From positions 1-37,563 of the forward strand of contig CADCWF010000073.1 of the NCBI GenBank assembly GCA_902806345.1: DNA of 37,563 bases, given 5' to 3'. This document shows, piece after piece, positions 8,690 to 15,440 of the stretch. The notes beneath the pieces were generated by a model, which was not told the DNA's origin, searched no databases, and was given only the letters and a program-made list of their open reading frames with translations. Position 1 is the stretch's first letter. Each line of letters starts with the position of its first letter. Both the position numbers and the translations under genes were made by a program. The stretch comes from an uncultured Thermomicrobiales bacterium. GTDB taxonomy: Bacteria; Chloroflexota; Chloroflexia; Thermomicrobiales; UBA6265.

Positions 8690-8718
8690 ATCCTAACGAT
8701 CGTTAGGCGAATCGTCAA
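8690..8718 (-). promoter_or_regulatory. Promoter of the TetR-controlled membrane protein
   Basis: On the minus strand TTGACG (8718-8713) is followed after exactly 17 bases by TAGGAT (8695-8690). Operator O2 fills the spacer, the standard position for repression. Confidence 0.65.
8692..8707. promoter_or_regulatory. TetR operator O2
   Basis: CCTAACGATCGTTAGG is a perfect 16-bp palindrome lying between the -35 and -10 of the divergent minus-strand promoter. With O1 it forms a pair spaced 25 bp centre to centre. Confidence 0.82.
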
Positions 8719-8742
8719 GCCCCCCACGGGGCCTGGAGGGCG

Positions 8743-9534
8743 GTGGTGGCGAAGGCGGGCGGAGCGGCAGGGGCGGGGGCAAGAGCGGCGGTGACGCAGG
8801 CAGCGGGGACGGCACCGGCCGCGGCGTCGGCAGCACCGGAGTCTCCGGCGGATGCGGCGCCGACGGATGCGGCGCCAGCGGACGCGCTGGCGCGGCGGCG
8901 CAATCCCCACGGCGAAGGCAGCCGCCTGCGCCAGGAGTTGATCGCCGCCGCCGCCCAGCAGCTCGCGGAGGCCGGCGGCGACGACGGCCTCTCGCTGCGC
9001 GGAGTGGCCCGCGAGGTCGGCATCGCCGCCCCCTCGGTCTACCTCCACTTCGCGAGCAAGGAGGCCCTGCTGCAGGCGGTGCTGGCCGAGCACTTTCAGA
9101 CGCTCAAACGCTCCATCCAGGAGGCCGCGGCGCGGGCCGTCGGGCCGGCGGCCAAGCTGCGCGCCGGGTGCCTCGCCTACTGCCGCTTCGCTGAGGAGCA
9201 GCCCGGTCCCTACCGGGTCCTCTTTGGGACCCCGCCGCCGCTGCCCGCGTCCGAGCCGGGCCAGGCCAAGCCCGGGATGGACGCCTTCGCCACCCTGGTC
9301 GACGGCATCGCCGAGGGCATGGACGCCGGCGTCGTCCCACCCGGCGACCCCTTCGTGGTGGCCACGGGCGTCTGGACCGCGCTCCACGGCGTGGTATCGC
9401 TGCGCCGGGCGATGACGGACTTTCCGTGGCCCCCGCTCGCGGCACAGGTCGACGCCATCCTGAGCGGGATGGCCCGCCTCGCCCCCGCCGAGCCCGAGAC
9501 CACCGCCGCGGCCACACCCGGCGCGGCCGGCTAA
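8743..9534 (+). CDS. TetR-family transcriptional repressor
   Basis: A 263-residue protein. The helix-turn-helix is at about residues 82-102 (GLSLRGVAREVGIAAPSVYL, followed by HFASKEALL), the classic TetR signature. The C-terminal half is a ligand-binding domain with the WTALHGVVSL pattern seen in the WHG-type TetR subgroup. It has an unusual N-terminal extension of about 50 residues, almost only Ala, Pro, Gly, Asp and Ser, before RRRNPHGEGSRLRQEL. Two adjacent GTG codons (8743, 8746) follow GGAGGG at 8735-8740; the spacing favours 8746. The gene is divergent from the membrane protein at 7915-8616, and two operators lie between them, so it probably represses both itself and its neighbour. The ligand is unknown. 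Confidence 0.92.
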   Translation: MVAKAGGAAGAGARAAVTQAAGTAPAAASAAPESPADAAPTDAAPADALARRRNPHGEGSRLRQELIAAAAQQLAEAGGDDGLSLRGVAREVGIAAPSVYLHFASKEALLQAVLAEHFQTLKRSIQEAAARAVGPAAKLRAGCLAYCRFAEEQPGPYRVLFGTPPPLPASEPGQAKPGMDAFATLVDGIAEGMDAGVVPPGDPFVVATGVWTALHGVVSLRRAMTDFPWPPLAAQVDAILSGMARLAPAEPETTAAATPGAAG

Positions 9535-9607
9535 ACCCGCCGCGGCGGGAGCGGCAGCAGCGCCGCTCCCGCTCCCGCTCGGCCGCGACGCGGGCGGGCC
9601 GAAGCGG

Positions 9608-9613
9608 TACAAT
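9608..9613 (+). promoter_or_regulatory. Candidate -10 box of the nuoHJK transcript
   Basis: TACAAT lies 84 bases before the nuoH start. No good -35 is visible 16-18 bases upstream, so this is a -10 element only. Confidence 0.35.
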
Positions 9614-9696
9614 CCGCAACCGTGCCGGTCGGGTCCGCCGCGACCGGTTTTGGCGTGCGGGGTTGGGGCGGACGCGCCGGGGGACACGCGACCGAC

Positions 9697-10743
9697 ATGG
9701 CAGCGGAACAGCCGCTCTGGCTGACGTTCATCGTCGCCTTCATCTTCATGAACGTGCTGCTCATCGGCATGGCCTACATGACCTTGTTCGAGCGCAAGGT
9801 GCTGGCCGCGATGCAGGACCGGATGGGGCCGACCCGGACCGGGCCGAAGGGCTTCCTGCAGCCGATCGCTGACGGCATCAAGCTGCTCGGCAAGGAAGAC
9901 CTGATTCCCGCCGCCGCCGACAAGTGGGTCTTCCGGTTCGCCCCCCTGGTCATCTTCGTCACCGCCATCGTCCGCGTCGCGGTCATCCCCTTCGGCGGCA
10001 CCATCGAGGTCTTCGGCACCCAGGTCAACCTCTTCGCCGCCGACCTCAACGTCGGCGCCCTCTTCCTGCTCGCCTTCGGCTCGCTCGGCGTCTACGGGAT
10101 CATCCTCGGCGCCTACGCCTCGGCCAACCGCTACTCGCTGCTCGGCGGCCTCCGGGCGGCCGCCCAGGTCGTCTCCTACGAGATCGTCCTCGGCCTCTCG
10201 CTGGTTGGGGTCTTCCTCCTCGCCGGCACCCTCAGCGTCCGCGAGATCATGGAGCGGCAGAGCGTCGACCTCCAGTTCGGACCGCTGGTGCTGCCCAACT
10301 GGTACATCCTGTCGCAGCCGCTGGCCTTCGTCATCTTCCTGATCGCTGCCATCGCCGAGACGAACCGGGCGCCCTTCGACCTGCCGGAGGCGGAGACGGA
10401 ATTGGTCTCCGGCTTCCACACCGAGTACTCGGCATTCCGCTTCTCGTTCTACTTCCTCGGCGAATACATCAACATGATCATCGTCAGCCTCTTCGCCGCG
10501 GTCCTCTTCCTCGGCGGCACCGACGGCCCCGGCACCGAGCAGTTCTGGCTCCTCGGCATCGTCTGGCTCTTCGCCAAGGTGATGTTCTTCCTCTTCTTCT
10601 ACGTCTGGCTCCGGGCCACCCTGCCCCGCTTCCGCTACGACCAGCTGATGGGCATCGCCTGGAAGGTGCTGTTGCCGCTGACGCTGCTCAACATCCTCGT
10701 CACCGCGTTCATCCGCCTCGTCGGCAACGGCCAGGTCTTCTAG
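9697..10743 (+). CDS. nuoH: NADH-quinone oxidoreductase subunit H
   Basis: A 348-residue multi-pass membrane subunit of respiratory complex I that helps form the quinone-binding cavity at the interface with the peripheral arm. Diagnostic segments: FERKVLAAMQDRMGPTRTGP near the N-terminus, QPIADGIKLLGKED, and ETNRAPFDLPEAETELVSG, the hallmark acidic quinone-site loop, followed by GFHTEYSAFRF. The length matches the family. ATG 9697 was chosen because homologous sequence begins there; an in-frame GTG at 9622 would add 25 Gly/Ala-rich residues. The ribosome binding site is weak (GGGGGA about 13 bases upstream). nuoJ follows after 16 bases, whereas nuoI would be usual at this position. Confidence 0.96.
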   Translation: MAAEQPLWLTFIVAFIFMNVLLIGMAYMTLFERKVLAAMQDRMGPTRTGPKGFLQPIADGIKLLGKEDLIPAAADKWVFRFAPLVIFVTAIVRVAVIPFGGTIEVFGTQVNLFAADLNVGALFLLAFGSLGVYGIILGAYASANRYSLLGGLRAAAQVVSYEIVLGLSLVGVFLLAGTLSVREIMERQSVDLQFGPLVLPNWYILSQPLAFVIFLIAAIAETNRAPFDLPEAETELVSGFHTEYSAFRFSFYFLGEYINMIIVSLFAAVLFLGGTDGPGTEQFWLLGIVWLFAKVMFFLFFYVWLRATLPRFRYDQLMGIAWKVLLPLTLLNILVTAFIRLVGNGQVF

Positions 10744-10759
10744 CGGAAGGGGCGCCCCG

Positions 10760-11527
10760 ATGGCCTGGAACACGCTGATCTTCTACCTGCTGGGGGGGCT
10801 CGCCGTCCTCTCGGCGCTGGGGATGGTGGTCGCCTCCAACCCGGTCCACTCCGCCATCTTCCTGATCTTCAGCTTCTTCAACGTCGCCGGCATCTTCGTC
10901 ATGCTCGGCGCCGAGTTCCTGGCCGCGGTCCAGGTGATCGTCTACGCCGGCGCCATCCTGGTCCTGGTGCTCTTCGTCCTGATGCTGGTCGACCCCGAGG
11001 ACCTGCCGGAGTTCCACACCGCCCGCCCAGTCCAGCGCACCGTCGGCCTCCTCCTCGGGGCGCTGCTGATGCTGGAGCTCGGCCTGGCGATCCTGACCCG
11101 GACGGTCGTCGGCGGCTTCGACCAGGAGCTCTACCCCGGCATCCTCGGCTTCCCCGCCATCCCGGAAAACGTCGCCGCCGTCGGCGGCAACACCCAGGCG
11201 GTCGGCAACGTGATCTTCAGCCAGTACGTGCTGGCCTTCGAGGTGATCTCGCTGGTGCTCCTGGTCGGCGTCGTCGGCGCCATCGTCCTGGCCCTGCCGG
11301 AACGGCTGGGCGAGCAGGTGCGGCAGCGCACCGGCACGATCTCGCTCGGCCACCCCCGCGGCACGGACCAGGACGGAGACCTGGCGCTGCCGAGCGGACC
11401 CCGCGGCGAAACACCGATGCCCGCCACCCCCACCGCCGAGCGCACCGACGAGCCCCTGGACGCTACCCGCGAGCTGATCCTGGTCCGCGACCCCGACCGC
11501 TACACGACGATCGGACGGGACCGTTAG
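10760..11527 (+). CDS. nuoJ: NADH-quinone oxidoreductase subunit J, with long hydrophilic tail
   Basis: A 255-residue protein; ATG 10760 follows GGAAGGGG with 7 bases between. Five hydrophobic helices match NuoJ, including SNPVHSAIFLIFSFF near the N-terminus and the signature VIVYAGAILVLVLFVLML, which carries the pi-bulge helix linked to proton pumping. NuoJ proteins are usually about 160-200 residues; here about 70 extra hydrophilic residues follow the last helix, rich in Pro, Thr, Asp and Arg, ending YTTIGRDR. The tail would lie at the membrane surface and its role is unknown. The gene is probably co-transcribed with nuoH. Confidence 0.95.
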   Translation: MAWNTLIFYLLGGLAVLSALGMVVASNPVHSAIFLIFSFFNVAGIFVMLGAEFLAAVQVIVYAGAILVLVLFVLMLVDPEDLPEFHTARPVQRTVGLLLGALLMLELGLAILTRTVVGGFDQELYPGILGFPAIPENVAAVGGNTQAVGNVIFSQYVLAFEVISLVLLVGVVGAIVLALPERLGEQVRQRTGTISLGHPRGTDQDGDLALPSGPRGETPMPATPTAERTDEPLDATRELILVRDPDRYTTIGRDR

Positions 11528-11574
11528 GCTCGCGATGCGGTCCGGATCCCGCAGCGCTCGGGGCTAAAGCCGCC

Positions 11575-11610
11575 GGGCTGAATCCAGGAAGCCCGATCTT
11601 CGGGCTGAGA
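11575..11610. repeat. REP-like intergenic hairpin in the nuoJ-nuoK gap
   Basis: AGCCCGA TCT TCGGGCT (11590-11606) is a perfect 7-bp stem with a 3-base loop. It follows a GGCTAAAGCC palindrome-like stretch and GGGCTGAATCC, and ends in TGAGAC. A related arrangement is seen at about 29290-29335. This looks like a member of a dispersed repeat family. It lies in the 212-base gap between nuoJ and nuoK, which has no other recognisable content. Confidence 0.45.
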
Positions 11611-11739
11611 CGCACCGGATGGAATCGGACCACCGAGCCGTGGCGAACGGGGAGCAACCGGCGAACGAGGCCCGACGCATTGGCCGCCGGCGGCCGGCAC
11701 CGGCCACGGTGGCGGAGCACTGAGGGATCGAGGAATCGC

Positions 11740-12048
11740 ATGGGCGAACTGGGCACCAACCACTTCCTGTTCCTGAGCGCGGCGCTCTTCATCATCGGCA
11801 TGATGGGCGTCCTCGTCCGGCGCAACATCCTGATCATCTTCCTCTGCGTCGAGCTGATGATGACCGCGGTCAACGTCGCGCTGGTCGCCTTCGCCCGCGA
11901 GACGCAGACGCTCTACGGCCAGGTCTTCGCGATCTTCACGATCGGTGTCGCCGCCGCGGAGGCCGCGGTCGGCTTCGCCATCATCATGGCCCTCAGTCGC
12001 CGCGTCGCCACCGTCGATGTCGACGAGTTCAACACCCTGCGCGACTGA
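11740..12048 (+). CDS. nuoK: NADH-quinone oxidoreductase subunit K
   Basis: A 102-residue protein with three transmembrane helices, the standard NuoK length. ATG 11740 has GAGGAA 4-5 bases upstream. The signature RRNILIIFLCVELMMTAVN contains the conserved membrane glutamate of the proton channel (VELMM), and a second acidic residue lies in AAAEAAVGFAII. It belongs to the antiporter-like membrane arm of complex I. It is separated from nuoJ by 212 bases containing a repeat, so it may have a separate message. No nuoL, nuoM or nuoN follows: the next gene is an L,D-transpeptidase. Confidence 0.96.
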   Translation: MGELGTNHFLFLSAALFIIGMMGVLVRRNILIIFLCVELMMTAVNVALVAFARETQTLYGQVFAIFTIGVAAAEAAVGFAIIMALSRRVATVDVDEFNTLRD

Positions 12049-12096
12049 CGCCGAGTCGGCGAGTCATGGAGTGGCGTCCCCGAGGCTGCGAACCCG

Positions 12097-12208
12097 CGTC
12101 ATCCTGAGCCCGTAGGCGAAGGATCTCTCTCCGACTCTGCTATCGCTCAAGAACGACGCCGCGGCGGCGGGTCCCCGAGTAAAGATTCCTCGCATCGCTG
12201 GGATGACG
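12097..12208. repeat. 112-bp intergenic element with TCATCC/GGATGA ends
   Basis: The element begins CGTCATCC (12097-12104) and ends GGATGACG (12201-12208), perfect 8-bp terminal inverted repeats. The arms extend imperfectly inwards (TGAGCCCGTAGGCGAAGGAT against GATTCCTCGCATCGCTG). I recognise this layout as a widespread non-coding repeat of Chloroflexi, Acidobacteria and others (TCATCCTGAGCGAAG... type). It lies directly after nuoK and before the transpeptidase promoter, and may fold into a long hairpin that separates the two transcripts. Confidence 0.7.
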
Positions 12209-12283
12209 GTGGTTGGTCGGTGCGTTCCGCCCGCCCTCCCGATGCTCTCCGCCCCCGTCTCCCCTCCTCCTCCGCTCCTCGTC

Positions 12284-12313
12284 TCGACCAAATCCGGCCC
12301 CGCGGCGTATAGT
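12284..12313 (+). promoter_or_regulatory. Candidate promoter of the L,D-transpeptidase gene
   Basis: TCGACC (12284-12289, 4 of 6 matches to TTGACA) and TATAGT (12308-12313) are separated by 18 bases, about 100 bases before ATG 12414. Confidence 0.45.
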
Positions 12314-12413
12314 AGTGAGGACGCCCCCGCACTCCGACCGATTCGCTCGCCGCGGCGCAGACGGCCCGAGCACCCGCCCGGGTCACGTCCGGCGCCGCCC
12401 CGAGGGGCCGCGC

Positions 12414-14009
12414 ATGACCACGATCCCGAACCAACACCAGCACCAGGACCCGGGCAGCCGCCCTCGCCTACACCGCCGCACCCTCGTCTCGGCCGCGGCC
12501 GGGCTGATCCTGGCGCCACTGATGCCGGCGCGCCAGGCCCTCGCCCAGGAGGCGCAGGCGCCGGTCGAAGGGGCGGTCGGGGAGATCCCCGGGGCCGGCA
12601 CGGCCTACTTCGCCGAGACCGGCCACAACCTGGCCGAGCCGTTCCGCTCCCGCTGGGAGCAGGCCGGCGGCACCCTCGTCCTCGGTGCACCGCTCTCCGA
12701 GGAGCGCTGGGCGACCGGCGCCGGCGGCGTCCTCCAGACGTTCGAGAAGATCACCCTCCTCTACGACCCCGGGGCGGAAGCCCCGTTCGACGTCCGTGGG
12801 CAGCGCCTCGACAAGACGCGCTGGCTCGAGCTGGCGCCGCGCTCCGCCTTCGCCAAGGTGGCCGGCTGCCCAGGCGCCGGCTGTTTCTTCGTCGAGGAGA
12901 CCGGCCACACCGTCTCCGGCGCCATCGCCGCGTTCTGGCAGGAGCGCGGCGGCGAGGCGCTCTTCGGCAACCCGCTGACCGAGCCCTACCTGGACGATGC
13001 CGCCCCCGGCGCCCTGCGGATCCAGCTCTTCGAGAACGGGGTGCTGGAGGAGTACCCGGACGGCGTCCGCCTCCGCCCGCTCGGGCGGCAGCTCGCCGAA
13101 GACGGCGGTCTGATGGAAGACCCGGCGTTCAAGCCGGCGCCACCGACTGGGGGTGACTCGTTCCTGGTCAACGCCAGCGACGGCCTCCGCCTCCGGGCCG
13201 CCCCCAGCCCGGACGCGGTCGAGGTCGCCCTGCTCGCCGACAACGCCGAGTTCGTCGCGGCCCGGGACGGGGCCGGCGAGTGGGTGGCCGGCTACGCCGA
13301 CGGCTCCTCGGGGTACGTCGCCGCCTCGTTCCTGAGGGAGCGGCCGCCGCTGCCGCAGCTCGACCCGGCCGACTGGAACCCTGCCATCTGGCAGGGCGCC
13401 GCCCTCGGCGAGACCAACGTCCGGGCCGAGCCGACGACCGCCTCCCGGATCGTCGAGACGCTGGACTACGGCAAGGCGCTGGCGGTCGCGGCCTGGGTCA
13501 AGGGCGAGGAGGTCTTCGAGGGCGCCGACCTCTGGGCCAAGCTGGACGACGCCCGCTTCGTCTACGCCCGCAACGTCGGCCGCACCGCCCCGGTCCAGCC
13601 CCTGCCGCCGCCGCCCGAGGCGCCCGCCTTCGGCCGCTGGATCGACATCAACCTGACCCAGCAGCTGATGACCGCCTACGATGGCCCGGTGGCCCTGCGG
13701 ACGGTGCCCGTGACGACCGGGATGGCCGGCTGGGAGACGCCGCCCGGGCTCTTCTCGATCCTCAACCGGGTCGCCAACGAGACGATGACCAGCGGCGCCA
13801 TCGGCGCCGAGAACCACTACCGGCTGGAGGACGTGCTCTTCACCCAATACTTCACCGACCGCGGGCACGCCATCCACTTCGCGTGGTGGCGGACGAAGGA
13901 GACGATCGGCCGACCCGGCAGCCACGGCTGCATCAACATCCTGCTGGAAGACGCCCGTTTCTTCTGGGACTTCGCCGACTACGGGACGCCGGTGTTGACG
14001 CACTACTAG
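12414..14009 (+). CDS. Tat-exported L,D-transpeptidase (YkuD) with ETGH repeats and SH3 domains
   Basis: A 531-residue secreted protein. The N-terminus has a twin-arginine-like signal (RPRLHRRTLVSAAAGLILA, cleavage probably after QALAQ, about residue 45). Two ~35-residue repeats follow (about 64-98 and 163-200) of the form YFAETGH...F...W...GG...FG.P.SE, typical of Chloroflexi secreted proteins. Two bacterial SH3-like domains lie at about 248-300 and 320-375 (LRLRAAPSP, TNVRAEPTT). The C-terminal ~130 residues are a YkuD catalytic domain with HAIHF and GSHGCIN (Cys506 nucleophile, His504). By family, it makes 3-3 peptidoglycan cross-links or attaches proteins to peptidoglycan outside the membrane; the SH3 domains probably bind the wall. 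Start chosen for the Tat signal; no strong ribosome binding site. Confidence 0.92.
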   Translation: MTTIPNQHQHQDPGSRPRLHRRTLVSAAAGLILAPLMPARQALAQEAQAPVEGAVGEIPGAGTAYFAETGHNLAEPFRSRWEQAGGTLVLGAPLSEERWATGAGGVLQTFEKITLLYDPGAEAPFDVRGQRLDKTRWLELAPRSAFAKVAGCPGAGCFFVEETGHTVSGAIAAFWQERGGEALFGNPLTEPYLDDAAPGALRIQLFENGVLEEYPDGVRLRPLGRQLAEDGGLMEDPAFKPAPPTGGDSFLVNASDGLRLRAAPSPDAVEVALLADNAEFVAARDGAGEWVAGYADGSSGYVAASFLRERPPLPQLDPADWNPAIWQGAALGETNVRAEPTTASRIVETLDYGKALAVAAWVKGEEVFEGADLWAKLDDARFVYARNVGRTAPVQPLPPPPEAPAFGRWIDINLTQQLMTAYDGPVALRTVPVTTGMAGWETPPGLFSILNRVANETMTSGAIGAENHYRLEDVLFTQYFTDRGHAIHFAWWRTKETIGRPGSHGCINILLEDARFFWDFADYGTPVLTHY

Positions 14010-14071
14010 GGCGTGGGGCGTAGGCTGCCGCGGTGCGTTGCCGCGGGCGCCGGCCCAGGGAGCGGTTGGCG

Positions 14072-14389
14072 ATGGCCGTGGCGAGGGAGTGGCGGGCCGT
14101 CGCCCCGCCCGAGGGGGCAACGGAGTACGAGGCCTATTTTCGCGGGACGATGCTGCCGCGGCTGGCCGCCATCCCGGGGTGGCGGAACGGGAGGCTCCTC
14201 CGCCGCCAGCTTGGCGACGGGGTCGAGATCGTCGTCATCAACGTCTTCGACTCGATCGAGGCCATCCGGGCGTTCGCCGGAGCGGACCCCGAAGCCGCAG
14301 TCATCCCGCCCGAGATTGTCGGGATGCTCTCGGGCTACGAAGAGCGGTGCGCCCTCTACGAGGTGACGGTGGACGCCGACCCCGGGTAA
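14072..14389 (+). CDS. Small ABM-fold (antibiotic biosynthesis monooxygenase-like) protein
   Basis: A 105-residue protein from ATG 14072. The pattern AREWRAVAPPEGATEYEAYF, then LPRLAAIPGWRNGRLLRRQL and VFDSIEAIRAFAG, ending in ALYEV, matches the short dimeric ferredoxin-like alpha-beta barrel of the ABM superfamily. Members include heme-degrading and quinone-forming monooxygenases, but many, like this type with EPEAAVIPPE-like text before the last strand, have no known reaction. It lies 62 bases downstream of the transpeptidase on the same strand and faces a Uma2 gene. The assignment is to the fold, not to a reaction. Confidence 0.75.
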   Translation: MAVAREWRAVAPPEGATEYEAYFRGTMLPRLAAIPGWRNGRLLRRQLGDGVEIVVINVFDSIEAIRAFAGADPEAAVIPPEIVGMLSGYEERCALYEVTVDADPG

Positions 14390-14438
14390 CCACCGCCTGC
14401 CTGACGCCCCTCGGACGCGAGGGCCTCCCCATCCGTGC

Positions 14439-14990
14439 CTACGGCCAGGCGAAGATCGTAGCCACTGGCAACTCGAACCCGGGGACGACATCGCCGCCGG
14501 AGAGCGCTTCGCCCTCGACGAAGATGCGGGCCGTGCGGTCGGGTGTGTACTCGGTGACAGACCGCAGGAGTGGGTTGGCGACCCAGACGAGGTGGACGCC
14601 AGCGGCGAGGTAGCGCTGGACCTTCTCGTCCAACCGTTCCGCTGTATCGCTCGGCGACATCACCTCGACAACCAGGTCCGGCACCACGTGGATGAACCCC
14701 TCCCGATCTTCGGGCGGCAGGCGATCCATCTGGACGAAGACGATATCGGGCGCGAGGACGGTGTCGGGGTCGCGCCCAAAGACGAACCCTCCCTCGCCGC
14801 CGACCACGCCGAGCGTGGTCCGCTCGGCGTGGATGCTCAGCGGGACGGTGATCCGATTGACCGTCCGCAGGTGCTTCCAGTTTGTCGGCGACATCGGCCG
14901 AGGTATCCCTTCGACGAGTTCGGGCCGCTCCTCGTCCGGTAGCCGCAAGAGATCCGCCAATGTCATCGTCCCGGTCGTGGTTGCGGTCAT
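14439..14990 (-). CDS. Uma2-family putative endonuclease (DUF820)
   Basis: A 183-residue protein; ATG 14990 was chosen for GGGAGGG 4 bases upstream. Uma2 proteins adopt a restriction-endonuclease PD-(D/E)XK fold. The expected core is present: ELVEG near the start, LAPDIVFVQ (acidic residue), VVEVMSPSD (Glu) and DEKVQRYLAAGVHLVWVANP (Lys). Their biological role is not established; they are highly multiplied in Chloroflexi and Cyanobacteria. This copy is more diverged from the three tandem copies at 31184-33001 than those are from each other. It converges on the ABM-like gene with 49 bases between. Confidence 0.88.
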   Translation of the reverse strand: MTATTTGTMTLADLLRLPDEERPELVEGIPRPMSPTNWKHLRTVNRITVPLSIHAERTTLGVVGGEGGFVFGRDPDTVLAPDIVFVQMDRLPPEDREGFIHVVPDLVVEVMSPSDTAERLDEKVQRYLAAGVHLVWVANPLLRSVTEYTPDRTARIFVEGEALSGGDVVPGFELPVATIFAWP

Positions 14991-15440
14991 GGAACCCTCC
15001 CGTCGGGAAGTGGCAGCCTGCGGAGGTTCCCAGCCTACCACCACGTTCCGCTGGAGCCGACGTCGCCGCCTCGTTCCCGCCGAGGAGTCCCCCCGGCAGG
15101 CCATTGCGGATCTGCCCGGCCCAGCTTCTGCATCGCCGGGTGGCGGTGGGTCACGACCGTCTTCGTCGAGAACGCCAGGATGTCGGCCGCCTACGGGGAT
15201 GGTAGGCGAGCAGAGCGACCACGTTGGCCGCTGCTTCGTTGCACGGACACCGTGCAGACTTCGGCGGTCACCACCAGGGCAGGCACACTCGTCGATCGGA
15301 CATCAATCAAGGAAGACCGGCCAAGAACCCTATCGAACCGCGTCCGGCGGTAGCCCCGACACCGCCTCGCCTGATGACCGGTGGCGCCATCGGGCGGTGC
15401 GCTTGGCCCGGTACGAGCGTTGTGCCATCCTACTGGCGCG
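14991..15440. other. Gap with a regulator remnant
   Basis: About 450 bases between a Uma2 gene and the LuxR-type regulator. It holds the NarL-type HTH remnant at 15110-15240. Elsewhere I see no coding signal and no convincing promoter. Confidence 0.45.
15110..15240 (-). pseudogene. Remnant of a NarL/FixJ-type HTH domain
   Basis: The minus strand reads AADILAFSTKTVVTHRH, then PAMQKLG. This parallels AAEILALSPKTVETYRH, then RAMQKLG in the intact response regulator at 23043-23741. Upstream, NVVALLA parallels DVVRLTA but in a different frame, so a small deletion is needed to join them. No receiver domain and no start remain, and the sequence after KLG loses similarity. It is a fragment of a dead paralogue; the DNA match to the intact gene is long enough to be unlikely by chance. 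Confidence 0.7.

Noticed and set aside
8800..8890. Tandem repeats GATGCGGCGCC... near the tetR start
   Set aside because: A short low-complexity coding stretch (repeated Asp-Ala-Ala-Pro codons), not a CRISPR or regulatory repeat.
8668..10773. A 701-codon minus-strand open frame rich in Glu, Asp and Val
   Set aside because: Antisense shadow of tetR and nuoH; acidic low-complexity text typical of the reverse of GC-rich membrane protein genes.
12468..14120. A 550-codon minus-strand open frame
   Set aside because: Shadow of the L,D-transpeptidase gene, whose SHGC motif, repeats and signal peptide are clear.
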